Positions 25,648 through 35,462 are shown, counted from the first letter of the stretch. The stretch: 64,000 bases of DNA from JAWLHJ01 sp039587535 (GCA_039587535.1 JBDHIF010000010.1:28369-92368); one strand, 5' to 3'. The notes: generated from the sequence alone by a model not told the origin. Numbers and translations are program-made.

Positions 25648-27056
25648 CGAGCCTCCGTGGACGTATGCGGCACGGTCAGGGTGAGCTCACCGGTGCTGTC
25701 GCCGAAATGCTCGAAGTCGTCCATGCCGAGCTTGTGCATGAGGCTCAGCATCGCATTGGCCATGGGGGTTCCGTCCGGTGCCTTGACGTGCAGGTTCCCC
25801 TGGAGCGTACCGTTGCCCTTCCCGAGCACGATGAGGGGGCAACGCCGGTGGTTGTGGAGGTTGCCATCGGCCATCGGAGAGCCGAACACGATCATGGACT
25901 TATCCAACATGGTGCTGTCGCCCTCCTGGATCTGGCTGAGCTTCTCCAGGAAGTAGGGCAGCATGCTCACGTGATACTGATTGATCTTGGCGAAGTCCAG
26001 CACCCGCTCCTCCACACCACCATGATGGGAAGCCGGATGGAACGGTGTGTCCGTTCCACTCTCTGGATACACCCGCGCTGACGCATCGCGGCCGGTCTTG
26101 AACGCGAAGACCCGCGTCATGTCCGATGCGAAGGCGAGCGCCTGCAGGTCGAACATGAGATGCATGTGCTCCGAGAACGAATCGGGAACGCCGGCAGGAG
26201 CCTCGGGCAGCTCCCGCTGCTCCCCGCTGGTGTTTTGAGCCTCGATGCCCTGGATACGGCGCTCGATCTCTCGGACGTTGTCCAGGTAACGGTCGAGGCG
26301 CGCATGATCGTTGGGGCCCAGATTCCGCCGCAGGCTCCGCATGTCGTCGTTGATCCAGTCCAGGATGCTGGAGCTCGTGCGCCGCCGCCGCGCCCGTTCC
26401 TCGGGTGTCCCGCCCGCGCCGAAGAGCATGTCGAAGGCGACGCGAGGATCACGGACCATGGGGAGAGGCTCCGTGGGGGACGCCCAACTCAGGGAGTCGG
26501 TGTAGACGCACGAGTAGCCGTACGCGCATCCCCCGGACTGATCCACGTTCTCGATGCAAAGCTGCATGGACGGAATGGGCGTGTCCTGGCCGAACCGCTG
26601 CGCGTAGAGCTGGTCCATCGACGTTCCCACGAACACGTCCGAGCTCTCCGTTTGCTTCGGATGTGACTGGGTGAGGAAGACCGCACTGGAGCGGAAGTGG
26701 TCCCCACCGATCTCGTTGGGCTCGAAGGCTTCGGCCATCCGGACGTCGGTATTGCTGACGATCGTCAGGTACTCCCGCCACGGATCCAGCGGGCTGAGCG
26801 CGCTCGGCGACAAGTCGAAGCTTCGGCCCGAGTCGGCCGGTGCCCACAGGTGCTGGGAGGCGCCCCAATCGTTGCTGCCGGCGCATCCATGCACGAGCTC
26901 GATGGCGACGAAACGCGTCCGATCGAACTCGGCCATGGCCTCGGCACTCCGGAGCCCGGCAGGAACCATGGCGTCCAGGAAAGGAAGCGACACAGTTGCT
27001 CCGACCCCCCTGAGGAAGGTGCGTCGCTCGATCTTCTTGCCCGTGATAAGTCGCAT
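25644..27056 (-). CDS. DUF1552 protein with Tat signal, cassette copy 2
   Basis: This 470-residue paralogue has twin arginines at 11-12 (RRTFLRGVGATVSLPFLDAM). The conserved block GCAGSNDWGASQHLWAP has serine where copies 1 and 3 have cysteine. CIENVDQSGGCAYGYSC, ASHHGG and HNHRRCPLIVLG are kept. The gene starts 44 bp after the cytochrome stop and overlaps the ankyrin gene. Unknown function; co-export with a cytochrome is the main clue. Confidence 0.85.
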   Translation of the reverse strand: MRLITGKKIERRTFLRGVGATVSLPFLDAMVPAGLRSAEAMAEFDRTRFVAIELVHGCAGSNDWGASQHLWAPADSGRSFDLSPSALSPLDPWREYLTIVSNTDVRMAEAFEPNEIGGDHFRSSAVFLTQSHPKQTESSDVFVGTSMDQLYAQRFGQDTPIPSMQLCIENVDQSGGCAYGYSCVYTDSLSWASPTEPLPMVRDPRVAFDMLFGAGGTPEERARRRRTSSSILDWINDDMRSLRRNLGPNDHARLDRYLDNVREIERRIQGIEAQNTSGEQRELPEAPAGVPDSFSEHMHLMFDLQALAFASDMTRVFAFKTGRDASARVYPESGTDTPFHPASHHGGVEERVLDFAKINQYHVSMLPYFLEKLSQIQEGDSTMLDKSMIVFGSPMADGNLHNHRRCPLIVLGKGNGTLQGNLHVKAPDGTPMANAMLSLMHKLGMDDFEHFGDSTGELTLTVPHTSTEAR

Positions 27057-27100
27057 GGTCCCCTAGTCTCCTATTGGAACGCTCGGCTGCCGATCAGGCT

Positions 27101-29608
27101 TCAATCTGGATTGGCGACGGCGGTCGACACCGCCCCCGCGCGCTGCATTTGGAACGCGTCACTCGTGACGACCCCCAGGACGAACGACGAGATTCGGTAG
27201 TCGTCCTCGGCGGCTTCCCGCACGATCCGCCGGATGGTCGGTTGATCGTAGTACTCCACACGCCGTCCCAGGCCGTAGGCCATGAGGTTCGACGCGAACG
27301 ACCGCAGCAGGAGAACGGGACGATCGAGAAGCGCCTGCTGTAGTGCCATCGGGCCGTCGACAGGTGTTCCGTCGTACAGCTCACCGTTGGTCTCGAGCGG
27401 CACCCCGTTCTCCTTGATGCGCCACTTCCCGGTCATGTCATAGCTGTCCAGCGCGAGCCCCAACGGGTCGATGAATCGATGACAGGCGTTGCACGTCGGG
27501 TTCGCGCGATGGACCTCCATGCGCTCCTTCGTCGTGAGCATCCGTCCCTCGATGGCCTCGTCGGACGTTTCCTCGAGAGGCGGCACGCCCGGAGGAGGAG
27601 GCGGCGGCGGCGTCCCCATCACCACTTCCATGATCCACTTGCCGCGCAGCACGGGCGACGTGCGCCCGGCGTGGGACGTAAGCGTCAACACCGCCCCGTG
27701 TCCGAGGATACCCCTACGGTAGTCGTAGGGATACTCGACCTTCCGGAACCACTCTCCGTTTACATCTGGGATGTCGTAGTGCCGGGCCAGCCGCTCGTTC
27801 ACGAACGTGTAATCCGCCGTGTAGAGCTCGAACATGCTCCGGTCCTCACGCACCAGGTGTGTGAAGAACAGCTCCGTCTCGCGCAGCATGGCATCTGCCA
27901 ACTGCTTGTGGTAATCCGGCGCGAACCGCACGTCGGGATGGACCTTGTCCAGGTCCTGTAGCCTCAGCCACTGAGCGGCGAATCGCGTGCTCAGCGCCTG
28001 TGCGCGGTCGTCCCGCAGCATGCGGCGAACTTCCCTCTCCAAAACCTCGGAATCCGCGAGTCGGCCGTCGGCCGCGAGGCCGAGGAGCCCCTCGTCGGGC
28101 GGCAGCCCCCACAGGAAGTAGGAGAGCCGGTTGGCCAGGTCGTTGTCGGAGATCCTGTAGGTATCGCCGACCTGGATGTCCTCTGGAGCTTCCTCGAAGC
28201 GGAAGACGAAGTGCGGACTCGCGAGCATGGCCTCGAGGACGGTGCGAACACCGATCTCGAAGCCACCTTCGTCCAGACCCATGTCGTAGAAGCCCAGTAG
28301 AGCCTCGCGATCCTCGTCGTTGAGCGGCCGACGGAACGCCGGGGGGGCCAGACTCTCGATGATCTGTGATGCGCAAGCCCGTGCTTCCGGGGATCGTCCC
28401 TCGACGTCGCCCGGATGGCACACGAAGATCCGATCGCGAATCTCGTGGTCCGTCACGCCCGTGACGTTCCACGGTCCGGCCACGACCAGGTCGCGCATGT
28501 GCGGGAGCGATAGCACGCCGTAGGAGCCAGCGATGGCGGTGCTGGCCAGGGACCAATCATGAGGTCGAACCAGGTCCTGGACCGGGCCCTCCATGCGCTT
28601 CACGAACGCCGCCGAGACACGCTTGGGGCCCGCCGTGACATGGATGGGCTCGGTGCGCATCTCGACACCCTCGGGGTTCTCCACGTGCATCCAGCGATCG
28701 ATGTCGAGCAGCGCTACTCGCTCGCCGTCGATGGACACCTCCACCTGCTCGGGATCGTCCGGCGTCGCCAGGGACGAGCGTCCGTTCCCCACCGCCGTTC
28801 CCGTGGTCTCGTGGTGGAAGGAGAATCGGAAGACGTACTCGCCGTCCGCGGGGAAGTTGTGCATCACCGCCGTGCCGCCGCGCGTCCCGAAGGGTGCCCC
28901 CTCGACCCGCTCCGTCTGCGAGACCCAGCGAGGAATCCGGTACTGCCGCTCAAGCGGCGTGGCCGTGGGGTTGCCCACCGCCAACCGGCTGATCTCCGCG
29001 GCGGCGGTCAGATACGCGTCCAGGAGCGTGGGCGACACCATCTGAACGTCGGCGATGTTGTCGAAGTTGTTGCTCTTGGTATCGAGCGGCAGGTAATCGC
29101 CGGCATCGATCTCCAGACCCAGCAAGTCGCGGATGGATCTCTCGTACTCAGCACGGTTGAGCCGCTGGAACGTGCGTCCTCCGGGGTTGGGATCGGACGC
29201 CGCGGCGTCGTCCAGGCGGCCCTCCAGCGCCTCCACCAACGCAGTCAAGGAGTCACCCGCTGGACGGTTGGCTCCTGGAGGCGGCATCATCTCCGCCCGC
29301 AGCTTGACCACCAGCTTTTCGGCGAGGGCCGGGTCGTCGCTCGGGGCACCGGCGTCGAACTCCTCGAGAGAGAGATTCCCCTGTAGACGGCGGTCGCTGT
29401 GGCAGCGGACGCAATATCGGTCGATCAGCGCGTTCTCCGCCTCCGGATCATCCAGCACCAACGCAGAGGGACCCTCGGACGGGACCGAGGAGGTGGGTGC
29501 TCCGATATGATTCGACGCATGAGCCTCCCACTCCGGCACAGCCGGCCCCACTGCCACGACCGTCAGGATGGTTCCCGACGTCGCGATGGCGGTGATCAAG
29601 GTCTTCAA
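27101..29608 (-). CDS. Exported multi-domain cytochrome c protein, cassette copy 2
   Basis: This 835-residue paralogue has the DUF1587/1595/1592/1588/1585 order. It has a signal peptide, a first haem-type CVRCH at 66-70, a second CNACH at 706-710 after a polyproline loop (PPPPPPGVPPLEE), and a DUF1585 end. The start is TTG 29608, with AGGA 7 nt upstream and no better codon nearby. The middle beta region differs most from copies 1 and 3, including a short insert (about DNA 28760-28800), suggesting a different ligand. It is the first gene of cassette 2, 102 bp after the cassette-3 ankyrin gene. Confidence 0.87.
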   Translation of the reverse strand: MKTLITAIATSGTILTVVAVGPAVPEWEAHASNHIGAPTSSVPSEGPSALVLDDPEAENALIDRYCVRCHSDRRLQGNLSLEEFDAGAPSDDPALAEKLVVKLRAEMMPPPGANRPAGDSLTALVEALEGRLDDAAASDPNPGGRTFQRLNRAEYERSIRDLLGLEIDAGDYLPLDTKSNNFDNIADVQMVSPTLLDAYLTAAAEISRLAVGNPTATPLERQYRIPRWVSQTERVEGAPFGTRGGTAVMHNFPADGEYVFRFSFHHETTGTAVGNGRSSLATPDDPEQVEVSIDGERVALLDIDRWMHVENPEGVEMRTEPIHVTAGPKRVSAAFVKRMEGPVQDLVRPHDWSLASTAIAGSYGVLSLPHMRDLVVAGPWNVTGVTDHEIRDRIFVCHPGDVEGRSPEARACASQIIESLAPPAFRRPLNDEDREALLGFYDMGLDEGGFEIGVRTVLEAMLASPHFVFRFEEAPEDIQVGDTYRISDNDLANRLSYFLWGLPPDEGLLGLAADGRLADSEVLEREVRRMLRDDRAQALSTRFAAQWLRLQDLDKVHPDVRFAPDYHKQLADAMLRETELFFTHLVREDRSMFELYTADYTFVNERLARHYDIPDVNGEWFRKVEYPYDYRRGILGHGAVLTLTSHAGRTSPVLRGKWIMEVVMGTPPPPPPPGVPPLEETSDEAIEGRMLTTKERMEVHRANPTCNACHRFIDPLGLALDSYDMTGKWRIKENGVPLETNGELYDGTPVDGPMALQQALLDRPVLLLRSFASNLMAYGLGRRVEYYDQPTIRRIVREAAEDDYRISSFVLGVVTSDAFQMQRAGAVSTAVANPD

Positions 29609-29710
29609 GCGGTTCCTTCTCCTCGGCAGGTCATGGCCCTATCGCATCGAGCCGCGGACGGCCTCTCGACGCGCGCGCGGCTCGACGGCCGTGTCAGCTC
29701 GTGCTTCAGA

Positions 29711-31522
29711 TCAACACGAAACGCAATTGTTGTTGTTCACCGCCCCCAGGCCCTCGAGCAGCCGGATCGTGGCCGGGAAGGGCTGGATCCGTTGGACAGG
29801 TCCGTTCGCCATGTCGACCGTGGTCTGGCCGCGGCGACTCACCGCCATGACATCGGCTCCGTTCGCCACCAGAAGCTCGATCATCCCATTGTCACCTCGA
29901 GCGGCAGCATGATGGACGGCGGTGTAGCCATTGTGGTCACGGGCATTCACGTCGACTTCCAGCTCCTCGACCAGGTACCGCATGGCGGGCATCCATCCGT
30001 CGGGAACGTGTCGGTGCGCGTTCCCGGCGAAACCCTCTCCGTACCCGACGCCGGCGGCGGCATGGATGGGCCATACCCCCGGGCCGCCCACGGGTACGGG
30101 CGGGAGACCGGACGGATCAGCTTCCTCACGTTGCGCCGGCCCACCTCTCCGCCGCTCCGGCGGCTTCACCGTGGGGATGTTCGGATCGGCACCATGCTCC
30201 ACGAGGAGTCGCATCGCGTCGACATCGGTAGCGTAGGCCGCACGCCAGAACGGGGTCGACCCGGCGGCGTTGATGCCGAGCAGGTCGAACGTGTAGGACA
30301 TGTACCAGAGATGCTGATCGAGCCGGGCATCCGGGTCCGCTCCCGCCTGCAGGAGCGCCTCCATCACCTCCAGATAGCCAGCCTCCTGCTGCTGGTAGGC
30401 CTGCTGCTGCGGATAACGCGCCTTGGGGGCCCACTGGGTATTCAGCGCCGTGTACAACGGCGTGGCCCCGGCCGTGCTCGCGAGATTCGGATCGGCGCCC
30501 CGGTCCAAGAGGTCGAGCGCAAGGTCGAAATGCCCGTTGATGGTCGCCATCAGCAGCGGCGCAGTACCGTCACCCGCGCTCTGCTGGTCGATGTCCGCGC
30601 CGCCATCCGCCAACACCAGCGCCGTCTCGTGATGGCCCTCGCGCACGGCGTGGAGAAGCGCGGTGAGCCCCCCCTGCGACCCGACCAGCGTGGTAAAGCC
30701 CTCGAAGGCCTCCGGATCCTGGGGTCGCTCCGGTGCGCTCTCGGAGATGGTCTGGGACCGTTGAATTCGCCGGGCCGCCCGCACCGCCGCCTGGACCTGG
30801 CTGGGGTCCGGGCGCCAGTTCGGAGGATTTCCGGCCCGCTCACGGAACGACGCCAGCACCTCGTCCCGGACCTCTCCAGCGGTACGGTCCACCGCCTCCA
30901 TGGCGGGCACGTCCATGACGTAAGTCGTGAGCGACGGGTCGGCTCCGCGCTCCAGCAGTAAGCGAACGACGTCGGTCCGTCCCGCCGAAGCCGCGAAGAT
31001 CAGCGGAGTCTGACCCCAGCTGCCCTCCCGGACGTCGATGCTCGCCCCGTAGTCGACAAGGACCCGCAATGCGTTAGTCCGCCCCGACTTGGCGGCGAGA
31101 TGCACCGCACGGGCGCCACCCGATGATGTCTCCGCTTCCGGGTCGGCCCCGCCATCGAGGAGCGCAGCCACGACGTCCGGGAAGCCGCCACGTGCCGCCA
31201 GGTGGAGCGGAGTGTAGCTCCCGATGCGAGTCACCGCCTCGGAGTTCGCACCGGCATACATCAGCGTCGAAACCAGCTCACTGGAACCGTTGTACGCGGC
31301 CCAGTGGAGGGCCGTCATCCCGTCCCCCTGAGCGCCGTTGACATCCGCACCGCTTCTGAGGAGCTGGATGACCCGCTCGGCGTCTCCATCCATGGCTGCA
31401 TCCGCCACGGGCGACTCGGGCGGAACTGCGGCGGACAGCACCAATGCCGCCACGAGCGCCAGCGGCCTCCAGGCCCGTGGGGACCGTCTCGTCCTGGTCG
31501 GATTCGCCACGGGTCGACTCAC
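29711..31522 (-). CDS. Exported ankyrin-repeat protein, cassette copy 3
   Basis: This 603-residue paralogue has an arginine-rich n-region and hydrophobic core (LALVAALVLSAAVPPESPVADAA), consistent with export. The repeats, insert (near DNA 30680-30910), PSGLPPVPVGGPGVWPIHA segment, NAHRHVPDGW and terminal NNNNCVSC match copies 1 and 2. The GTG start (31522) overlaps the DUF1552 TGA by 4 nt. Sequence between repeats is more conserved in the last 170 residues than in the N-terminal half, pointing to the C-terminal part as the functional core. Confidence 0.82.
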   Translation of the reverse strand: MSRPVANPTRTRRSPRAWRPLALVAALVLSAAVPPESPVADAAMDGDAERVIQLLRSGADVNGAQGDGMTALHWAAYNGSSELVSTLMYAGANSEAVTRIGSYTPLHLAARGGFPDVVAALLDGGADPEAETSSGGARAVHLAAKSGRTNALRVLVDYGASIDVREGSWGQTPLIFAASAGRTDVVRLLLERGADPSLTTYVMDVPAMEAVDRTAGEVRDEVLASFRERAGNPPNWRPDPSQVQAAVRAARRIQRSQTISESAPERPQDPEAFEGFTTLVGSQGGLTALLHAVREGHHETALVLADGGADIDQQSAGDGTAPLLMATINGHFDLALDLLDRGADPNLASTAGATPLYTALNTQWAPKARYPQQQAYQQQEAGYLEVMEALLQAGADPDARLDQHLWYMSYTFDLLGINAAGSTPFWRAAYATDVDAMRLLVEHGADPNIPTVKPPERRRGGPAQREEADPSGLPPVPVGGPGVWPIHAAAGVGYGEGFAGNAHRHVPDGWMPAMRYLVEELEVDVNARDHNGYTAVHHAAARGDNGMIELLVANGADVMAVSRRGQTTVDMANGPVQRIQPFPATIRLLEGLGAVNNNNCVSC

Positions 31523-32919
31523 CTGGCTTGGGTGGTGGAGGACGGCGCCGAGAACGAGAACTCACCGGTGCTGTCACCGAAGCTCTCCACGTCATCCATG
31601 CCCAGCCTGTGCATGAGACTAAGCATGGCGTTGGCCATCGGCGTGCCGTCCGGCGCCCTGAGGTGGAGGTTCCCGTCCAGCTGACCGTTCGCCCTACCGA
31701 GGACAATGAGGGGGCAACGACGGTGGTTGTGGATGTTGGGGTCGCCCATCGGAGACCCGTAGATGATCATCGTCTTGTCCAGCATGGTCGCGTCTCCTTC
31801 CTGGATCTCCTGCAGCTTCTCCAGGAAGTAGGGCAGCATGCCGACGTGGTACCGGTTGATCTTCTCGAAGTCCAGGATGGCTTCTTCCTGCCCGCCGTGG
31901 TGCGACGCCGGGTGGAACGGCTTGTCCGTGCCGCTCTCAGGGTAGACCCGGCTCGACGCGTCCCGTCCCATCTTGAAGGAGAAGACTCGCGTCATGTCCG
32001 AAGCGAAGGCGAGGGCCTGGATGTCGAACATGAGACGCATGTGCGCCTCGAACGAGTCCGGCACGCCCGCCGGCGCTCCCGGAAGCTCCCGCACCTCGCC
32101 ACTGGTGTTCTGAGCCTCCACGCTCTGGATCCGGCGCTCGAGCTCCCTGACGTTGTCGAGGTAGCGCTCCAGCCGCCGATGATCGTTGGGACCGAGCTCG
32201 CGCTGGAGATAGGACACCTCATCGGTGATCCAGTCGAGAATGCTGGCGTTGGTCCGGCGTCGACGTGCCCGCTCCTCGGGCGTCGACCCAGCGCCGAACA
32301 GCATCTCGAACGCGACTCGGGGATCCCGGATGAGCGGCAGGGGCTCGGTCGGAGACGCCCAGCTGATGGAGTCCGTGTACACGCAGGAGTACCCGTACGC
32401 GCACCCTCCCGACTGATCCACGTTCTCGATACAAAGCTGCATGGACGGGATCGGCGTATCCTGGCCGAACCGCTCCGCATAGAGCTGATCCATTGAAGTG
32501 CCGACGAACACGTCGGAGCCACGCGTCTGCTTCGGGTGCGCCTGCGTCAGGAACACCGCGCTGGACCGGAAGTGGTCGGCGCCGATCTCACCGGGCGCAT
32601 ACGCCTCCGCCATGCGGGTGTCCGTGTTGCTGACGATCGTGAGATGCTCACGCCATGGGTCGAGCGGGCTGAGCGAACTCGGCGATAGATCGAAGTTCCG
32701 ACCGACCTCCCCGGGCGCCCAGAGGTTCTGGGTAGCACCCCATTCGTTACAGCCAGCTGCTCCGTGCACCTGCTCGATGGCGACGAACCGGGTCTTGTCC
32801 CCTTCAGCCCAGGGCCGGCCCGCAGGAACCATGGCGTCGAGAAGCGGAAGCGCTACCGTCGCACCCACCCCTTTGAGGAATGTGCGCCGCTCGAGCTTCT
32901 TGCCGGTGATGAATTCCAT
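31519..32919 (-). CDS. DUF1552 protein with Tat signal, cassette copy 3
   Basis: This 466-residue paralogue has the Tat motif R11-R12 (RRTFLKGVGATVALPLLDAM), the closest of the three to the consensus. GAAGCNEWGATQNLWAP, CIENVDQSGGCAYGYSC, ASHHGG and HNHRRCPLIVLG are all kept. It begins 18 bp after the cytochrome stop. Three cysteine positions are shared by copies 1 and 3, and two of those by copy 2. Function unknown. Confidence 0.86.
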   Translation of the reverse strand: MEFITGKKLERRTFLKGVGATVALPLLDAMVPAGRPWAEGDKTRFVAIEQVHGAAGCNEWGATQNLWAPGEVGRNFDLSPSSLSPLDPWREHLTIVSNTDTRMAEAYAPGEIGADHFRSSAVFLTQAHPKQTRGSDVFVGTSMDQLYAERFGQDTPIPSMQLCIENVDQSGGCAYGYSCVYTDSISWASPTEPLPLIRDPRVAFEMLFGAGSTPEERARRRRTNASILDWITDEVSYLQRELGPNDHRRLERYLDNVRELERRIQSVEAQNTSGEVRELPGAPAGVPDSFEAHMRLMFDIQALAFASDMTRVFSFKMGRDASSRVYPESGTDKPFHPASHHGGQEEAILDFEKINRYHVGMLPYFLEKLQEIQEGDATMLDKTMIIYGSPMGDPNIHNHRRCPLIVLGRANGQLDGNLHLRAPDGTPMANAMLSLMHRLGMDDVESFGDSTGEFSFSAPSSTTQAR

Positions 32920-32937
32920 TGTTGTCCAGTCTCCTGT

Positions 32938-35391
32938 TCAGTTCGCCGCGTCGTCCGTGTACGTCCCGGCTCGCTGCATCCGGAACGCGTCGCTCTTCAC
33001 CACACCCAGGATGAATGCCGACACCCTGTAGTCGTCTCCCTCTGCCTGCCTGACGATCTCACGTACGGTGGGCTGATCTTCATACCCCACCAGTCGGCCG
33101 AGGGCATAGGCCATCAGATTGTTCGTGAACGTCCTGAAGAGTGGGACGGGTCGGTCCACCAACGCTCCGGTAAGCTGTCCGGGGCTCTCGATGGGGGTGC
33201 CGTCGTACAGCTCTCCTCGGGTGTCCAGGGCGATTCCGTTTTCCTTGATGCGCCACTTCCCGGTCACGCCGAAGTTGTCCAGAGCAAGCCCGATCGGGTC
33301 GATCACACGGTGGCACGCATTGCACGTAGGATTGGCGCGGTGCTGCTCCTGCCGCTCCTTGGTGGTGAGCATCCTGCCCTCGTTCGCCTCCTCCGTGGTT
33401 TCCTCCAGGGGCGGCACCCCCGGAGGTGGAGGGGGAGGCGGTGACCCCAGAAGCACCTCCATGACCCATTTACCCCTTAACACCGGCGACGTCCGGCCTG
33501 CGTGGGAAGTGAGGGTCAATACACTCCCGTGCCCCAGGATGCCGCGCCTGTTCACGTTCGGGTAGGTCACGCGCTGGAACCGGTCGCCGACCACTCCGTC
33601 GAAGCCGTAATGCCGAGCCAGACGCTCGTTCACGAACGTGTAGTCGGCCAGGTAGAAGTCCAGCATCGAGCGATCTTCCCTCACGAGGCTGTGGAAGAAC
33701 AGCTCGGTCTCGCGGCGCATGGAGTTCGCCAACTGCTGGTCGTAGTCCGGGAACCAGAACTGGTCGGGATGGACCTTCTCGAGGTCCTGCAGGCGGAGCC
33801 ACTGCGCAGCGAACCGGGTCGCGAGCGCTTCGGAACGCGGGTCCGTCAGCATGCGGCGCACCTGCTGCTCGAGCTCGGCCTCGTCCGAGAGTCTTCCGTC
33901 CATCGCCACGGTGCGGAGCTCTTCGTCCGGCGGCGCGCCCCAAAGGAAGAAGGAGAGCCTGGACGCGAGCGCGGCATCGTCGAGGGGATAGACGTTGCCG
34001 GGTGACACGTCCTCGGGCGCGCCTTCGAACCTGAAGATGAAGTGGGGGCTCGCCAGGATGGCTTGCAGCCCCGTTCTCACACCGGTCTCGAAGCCGCCTT
34101 CCTCCGCGCCGTAGTCGTAGAAGCGGAGGAGCGCCTCACGATCCCGGTCAGCGAGCGCACGCCGATAAGCCTGAGCAGCGAGATCCGTGAGGATCCGCTC
34201 GGCGCACGGCCGCTCCTCCTCGGCCGTCACGGGGCGGCAGGAGAAGATCCGGTCACGGACGGGATTGTCGGACACGCCCGTGACCCTCGTGGGCCCGGCG
34301 ACGACGAGATCCCTCAGGTGGGGCAACAGCGTGAGGCCGTACCCACTCATGCCGGTGTGGCGGTCCGCGAGCGTCCAATCGTGGGGCGAGACCAGATCCT
34401 CCGCCGGGCCCTCGGTGCGGCGGATGAACGCTGCGGTGACCCTTTGCGGTCCGGCAGTGACGAAGATCGGCTCCGTCTGCATCTCGATCCCCTGCGGGTC
34501 ACGGATGGTCATCCACTGGTCGAGATCGAGCAGCGCCCTGCGTTCCCCGTTGACGGAGACCTCGATTTGCTCGTAGCGCGCGATCTGACCGAAGAAGCCC
34601 TCACCGGTCGTCGTGTGCTCCGGAATCACGCGGAAGATGTATTCCCCGTCCGCCGGGAAGTTGTGCACCACGCTGACACCGCCGCGGGTCCCGAACGGCG
34701 CCCCAGGGACCCGTTCGTCCTGCGACACGTAGCCGGACACCGTGTAGGTCCGCTCGGCGTAGGTCGCGTCGGGGTCTCCCACCGCCAGACGGCTGATCTC
34801 GGCCGCCGCGTTCAGATAGGCATCGAGCAGCGTGGGTGACAGCAGCTGAACGTCGGCGATGTTGTCGAAGTTCTCCGCCTTCGTGTCCAGAGGCAGGTAG
34901 TCCCCGGCATCGATCGAGAGACCGAGGAGGTCCTGAACGGAGCGCGTGTACTCAGCCTGGTTGAGCCTCTGGAACGTGCGAGCCCCGGGATTGGGCTCCT
35001 GGGCGGCATGCTCGTCGATACGTTCCTCGATGCTGGCCACCAGCGCGATGAGCGTGTCCCCGGCCGGTCGATTGGCGCCGGGCGGCGGCATCATGCCGGT
35101 ACGGAGCTTGACGATGAGCTGCTCCGCAACCTGAAGCCGCTCTTGCGGGGCTGCGGGGTCGAAGTCTTCGAGCGAGAGATTGCCCTGGAGGCGTCGATCG
35201 CTGTGGCATCGGACGCAGTACCGATCGATGACCTCCGCCTCGGTGTCGGCGGTCATGTGCACCGCCGCTCCGGGTTGGCCGGAAAATCCGTCGGGCGGCT
35301 CAGCCTCTCCAGACGTGCCCACACCGCCTGTCGAGCTGGCGGCGAGGAGCGCGGCGCCCATGAAGAGCGCGGGCAACGTCGAGAGCTTCAT
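32938..35391 (-). CDS. Exported multi-domain cytochrome c protein, cassette copy 3
   Basis: This 817-residue paralogue has a signal peptide, CVRCH at 59-63, DUF1587, a central beta region, DUF1595/1592/1588, a second CNACH at 690-694 and DUF1585. AAAGGAGGCCGG precedes ATG 35391, and GGAGGCCGGATGAA is identical at the cassette-1 start, evidence that the duplication included the leader. It is the leading gene of the presumed six-gene transcript through cassettes 3 and 2. No partner oxidase or c-type maturation gene is in the window. Confidence 0.88.
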   Translation of the reverse strand: MKLSTLPALFMGAALLAASSTGGVGTSGEAEPPDGFSGQPGAAVHMTADTEAEVIDRYCVRCHSDRRLQGNLSLEDFDPAAPQERLQVAEQLIVKLRTGMMPPPGANRPAGDTLIALVASIEERIDEHAAQEPNPGARTFQRLNQAEYTRSVQDLLGLSIDAGDYLPLDTKAENFDNIADVQLLSPTLLDAYLNAAAEISRLAVGDPDATYAERTYTVSGYVSQDERVPGAPFGTRGGVSVVHNFPADGEYIFRVIPEHTTTGEGFFGQIARYEQIEVSVNGERRALLDLDQWMTIRDPQGIEMQTEPIFVTAGPQRVTAAFIRRTEGPAEDLVSPHDWTLADRHTGMSGYGLTLLPHLRDLVVAGPTRVTGVSDNPVRDRIFSCRPVTAEEERPCAERILTDLAAQAYRRALADRDREALLRFYDYGAEEGGFETGVRTGLQAILASPHFIFRFEGAPEDVSPGNVYPLDDAALASRLSFFLWGAPPDEELRTVAMDGRLSDEAELEQQVRRMLTDPRSEALATRFAAQWLRLQDLEKVHPDQFWFPDYDQQLANSMRRETELFFHSLVREDRSMLDFYLADYTFVNERLARHYGFDGVVGDRFQRVTYPNVNRRGILGHGSVLTLTSHAGRTSPVLRGKWVMEVLLGSPPPPPPPGVPPLEETTEEANEGRMLTTKERQEQHRANPTCNACHRVIDPIGLALDNFGVTGKWRIKENGIALDTRGELYDGTPIESPGQLTGALVDRPVPLFRTFTNNLMAYALGRLVGYEDQPTVREIVRQAEGDDYRVSAFILGVVKSDAFRMQRAGTYTDDAAN

Positions 35392-35456
35392 CCGGCCTCC
35401 TTTCGGTCCATAACAGTGGCTGAGGGACGGCCCAAAGACCCACCGCCCCGACCCCT

Positions 35457-35462
35457 AGTATA
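35457..35462 (-). promoter_or_regulatory. Candidate -10 element for cassettes 3 and 2
   Basis: TATACT on the leftward strand lies about 65 bp before the cytochrome start, in the only AT-rich patch of a 204-bp intergenic region. No clear -35 hexamer is present at the right distance. Weak evidence, based on position and match only. Confidence 0.35.

Larger units (their letters stand above)
23845..29608 (-). repeat. Cassette copy 2: cytochrome - DUF1552 - ankyrin
   Basis: Second copy, in the same order and strand. The DUF1552 stop and ankyrin start overlap by 4 nt (TTGA). It lies only 102 bp downstream of cassette 3, with no terminator between them, so the two may share one six-gene transcript ending at the bidirectional hairpin. 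Confidence 0.9.
29711..35391 (-). repeat. Cassette copy 3: cytochrome - DUF1552 - ankyrin
   Basis: Third and most upstream copy, in the same order and strand. It has an 18-bp gap between cytochrome and DUF1552 and a 4-nt GTGA overlap between DUF1552 and ankyrin. It is probably transcribed first, from a promoter near 35460. Confidence 0.9.

Noticed and set aside
16726..35391. Ankyrin genes considered as secreted effectors or a defence system
   Set aside because: All have Sec-type signals and stay linked to periplasmic haem and Tat proteins. No nuclease, toxin, helicase or recombinase genes are nearby.
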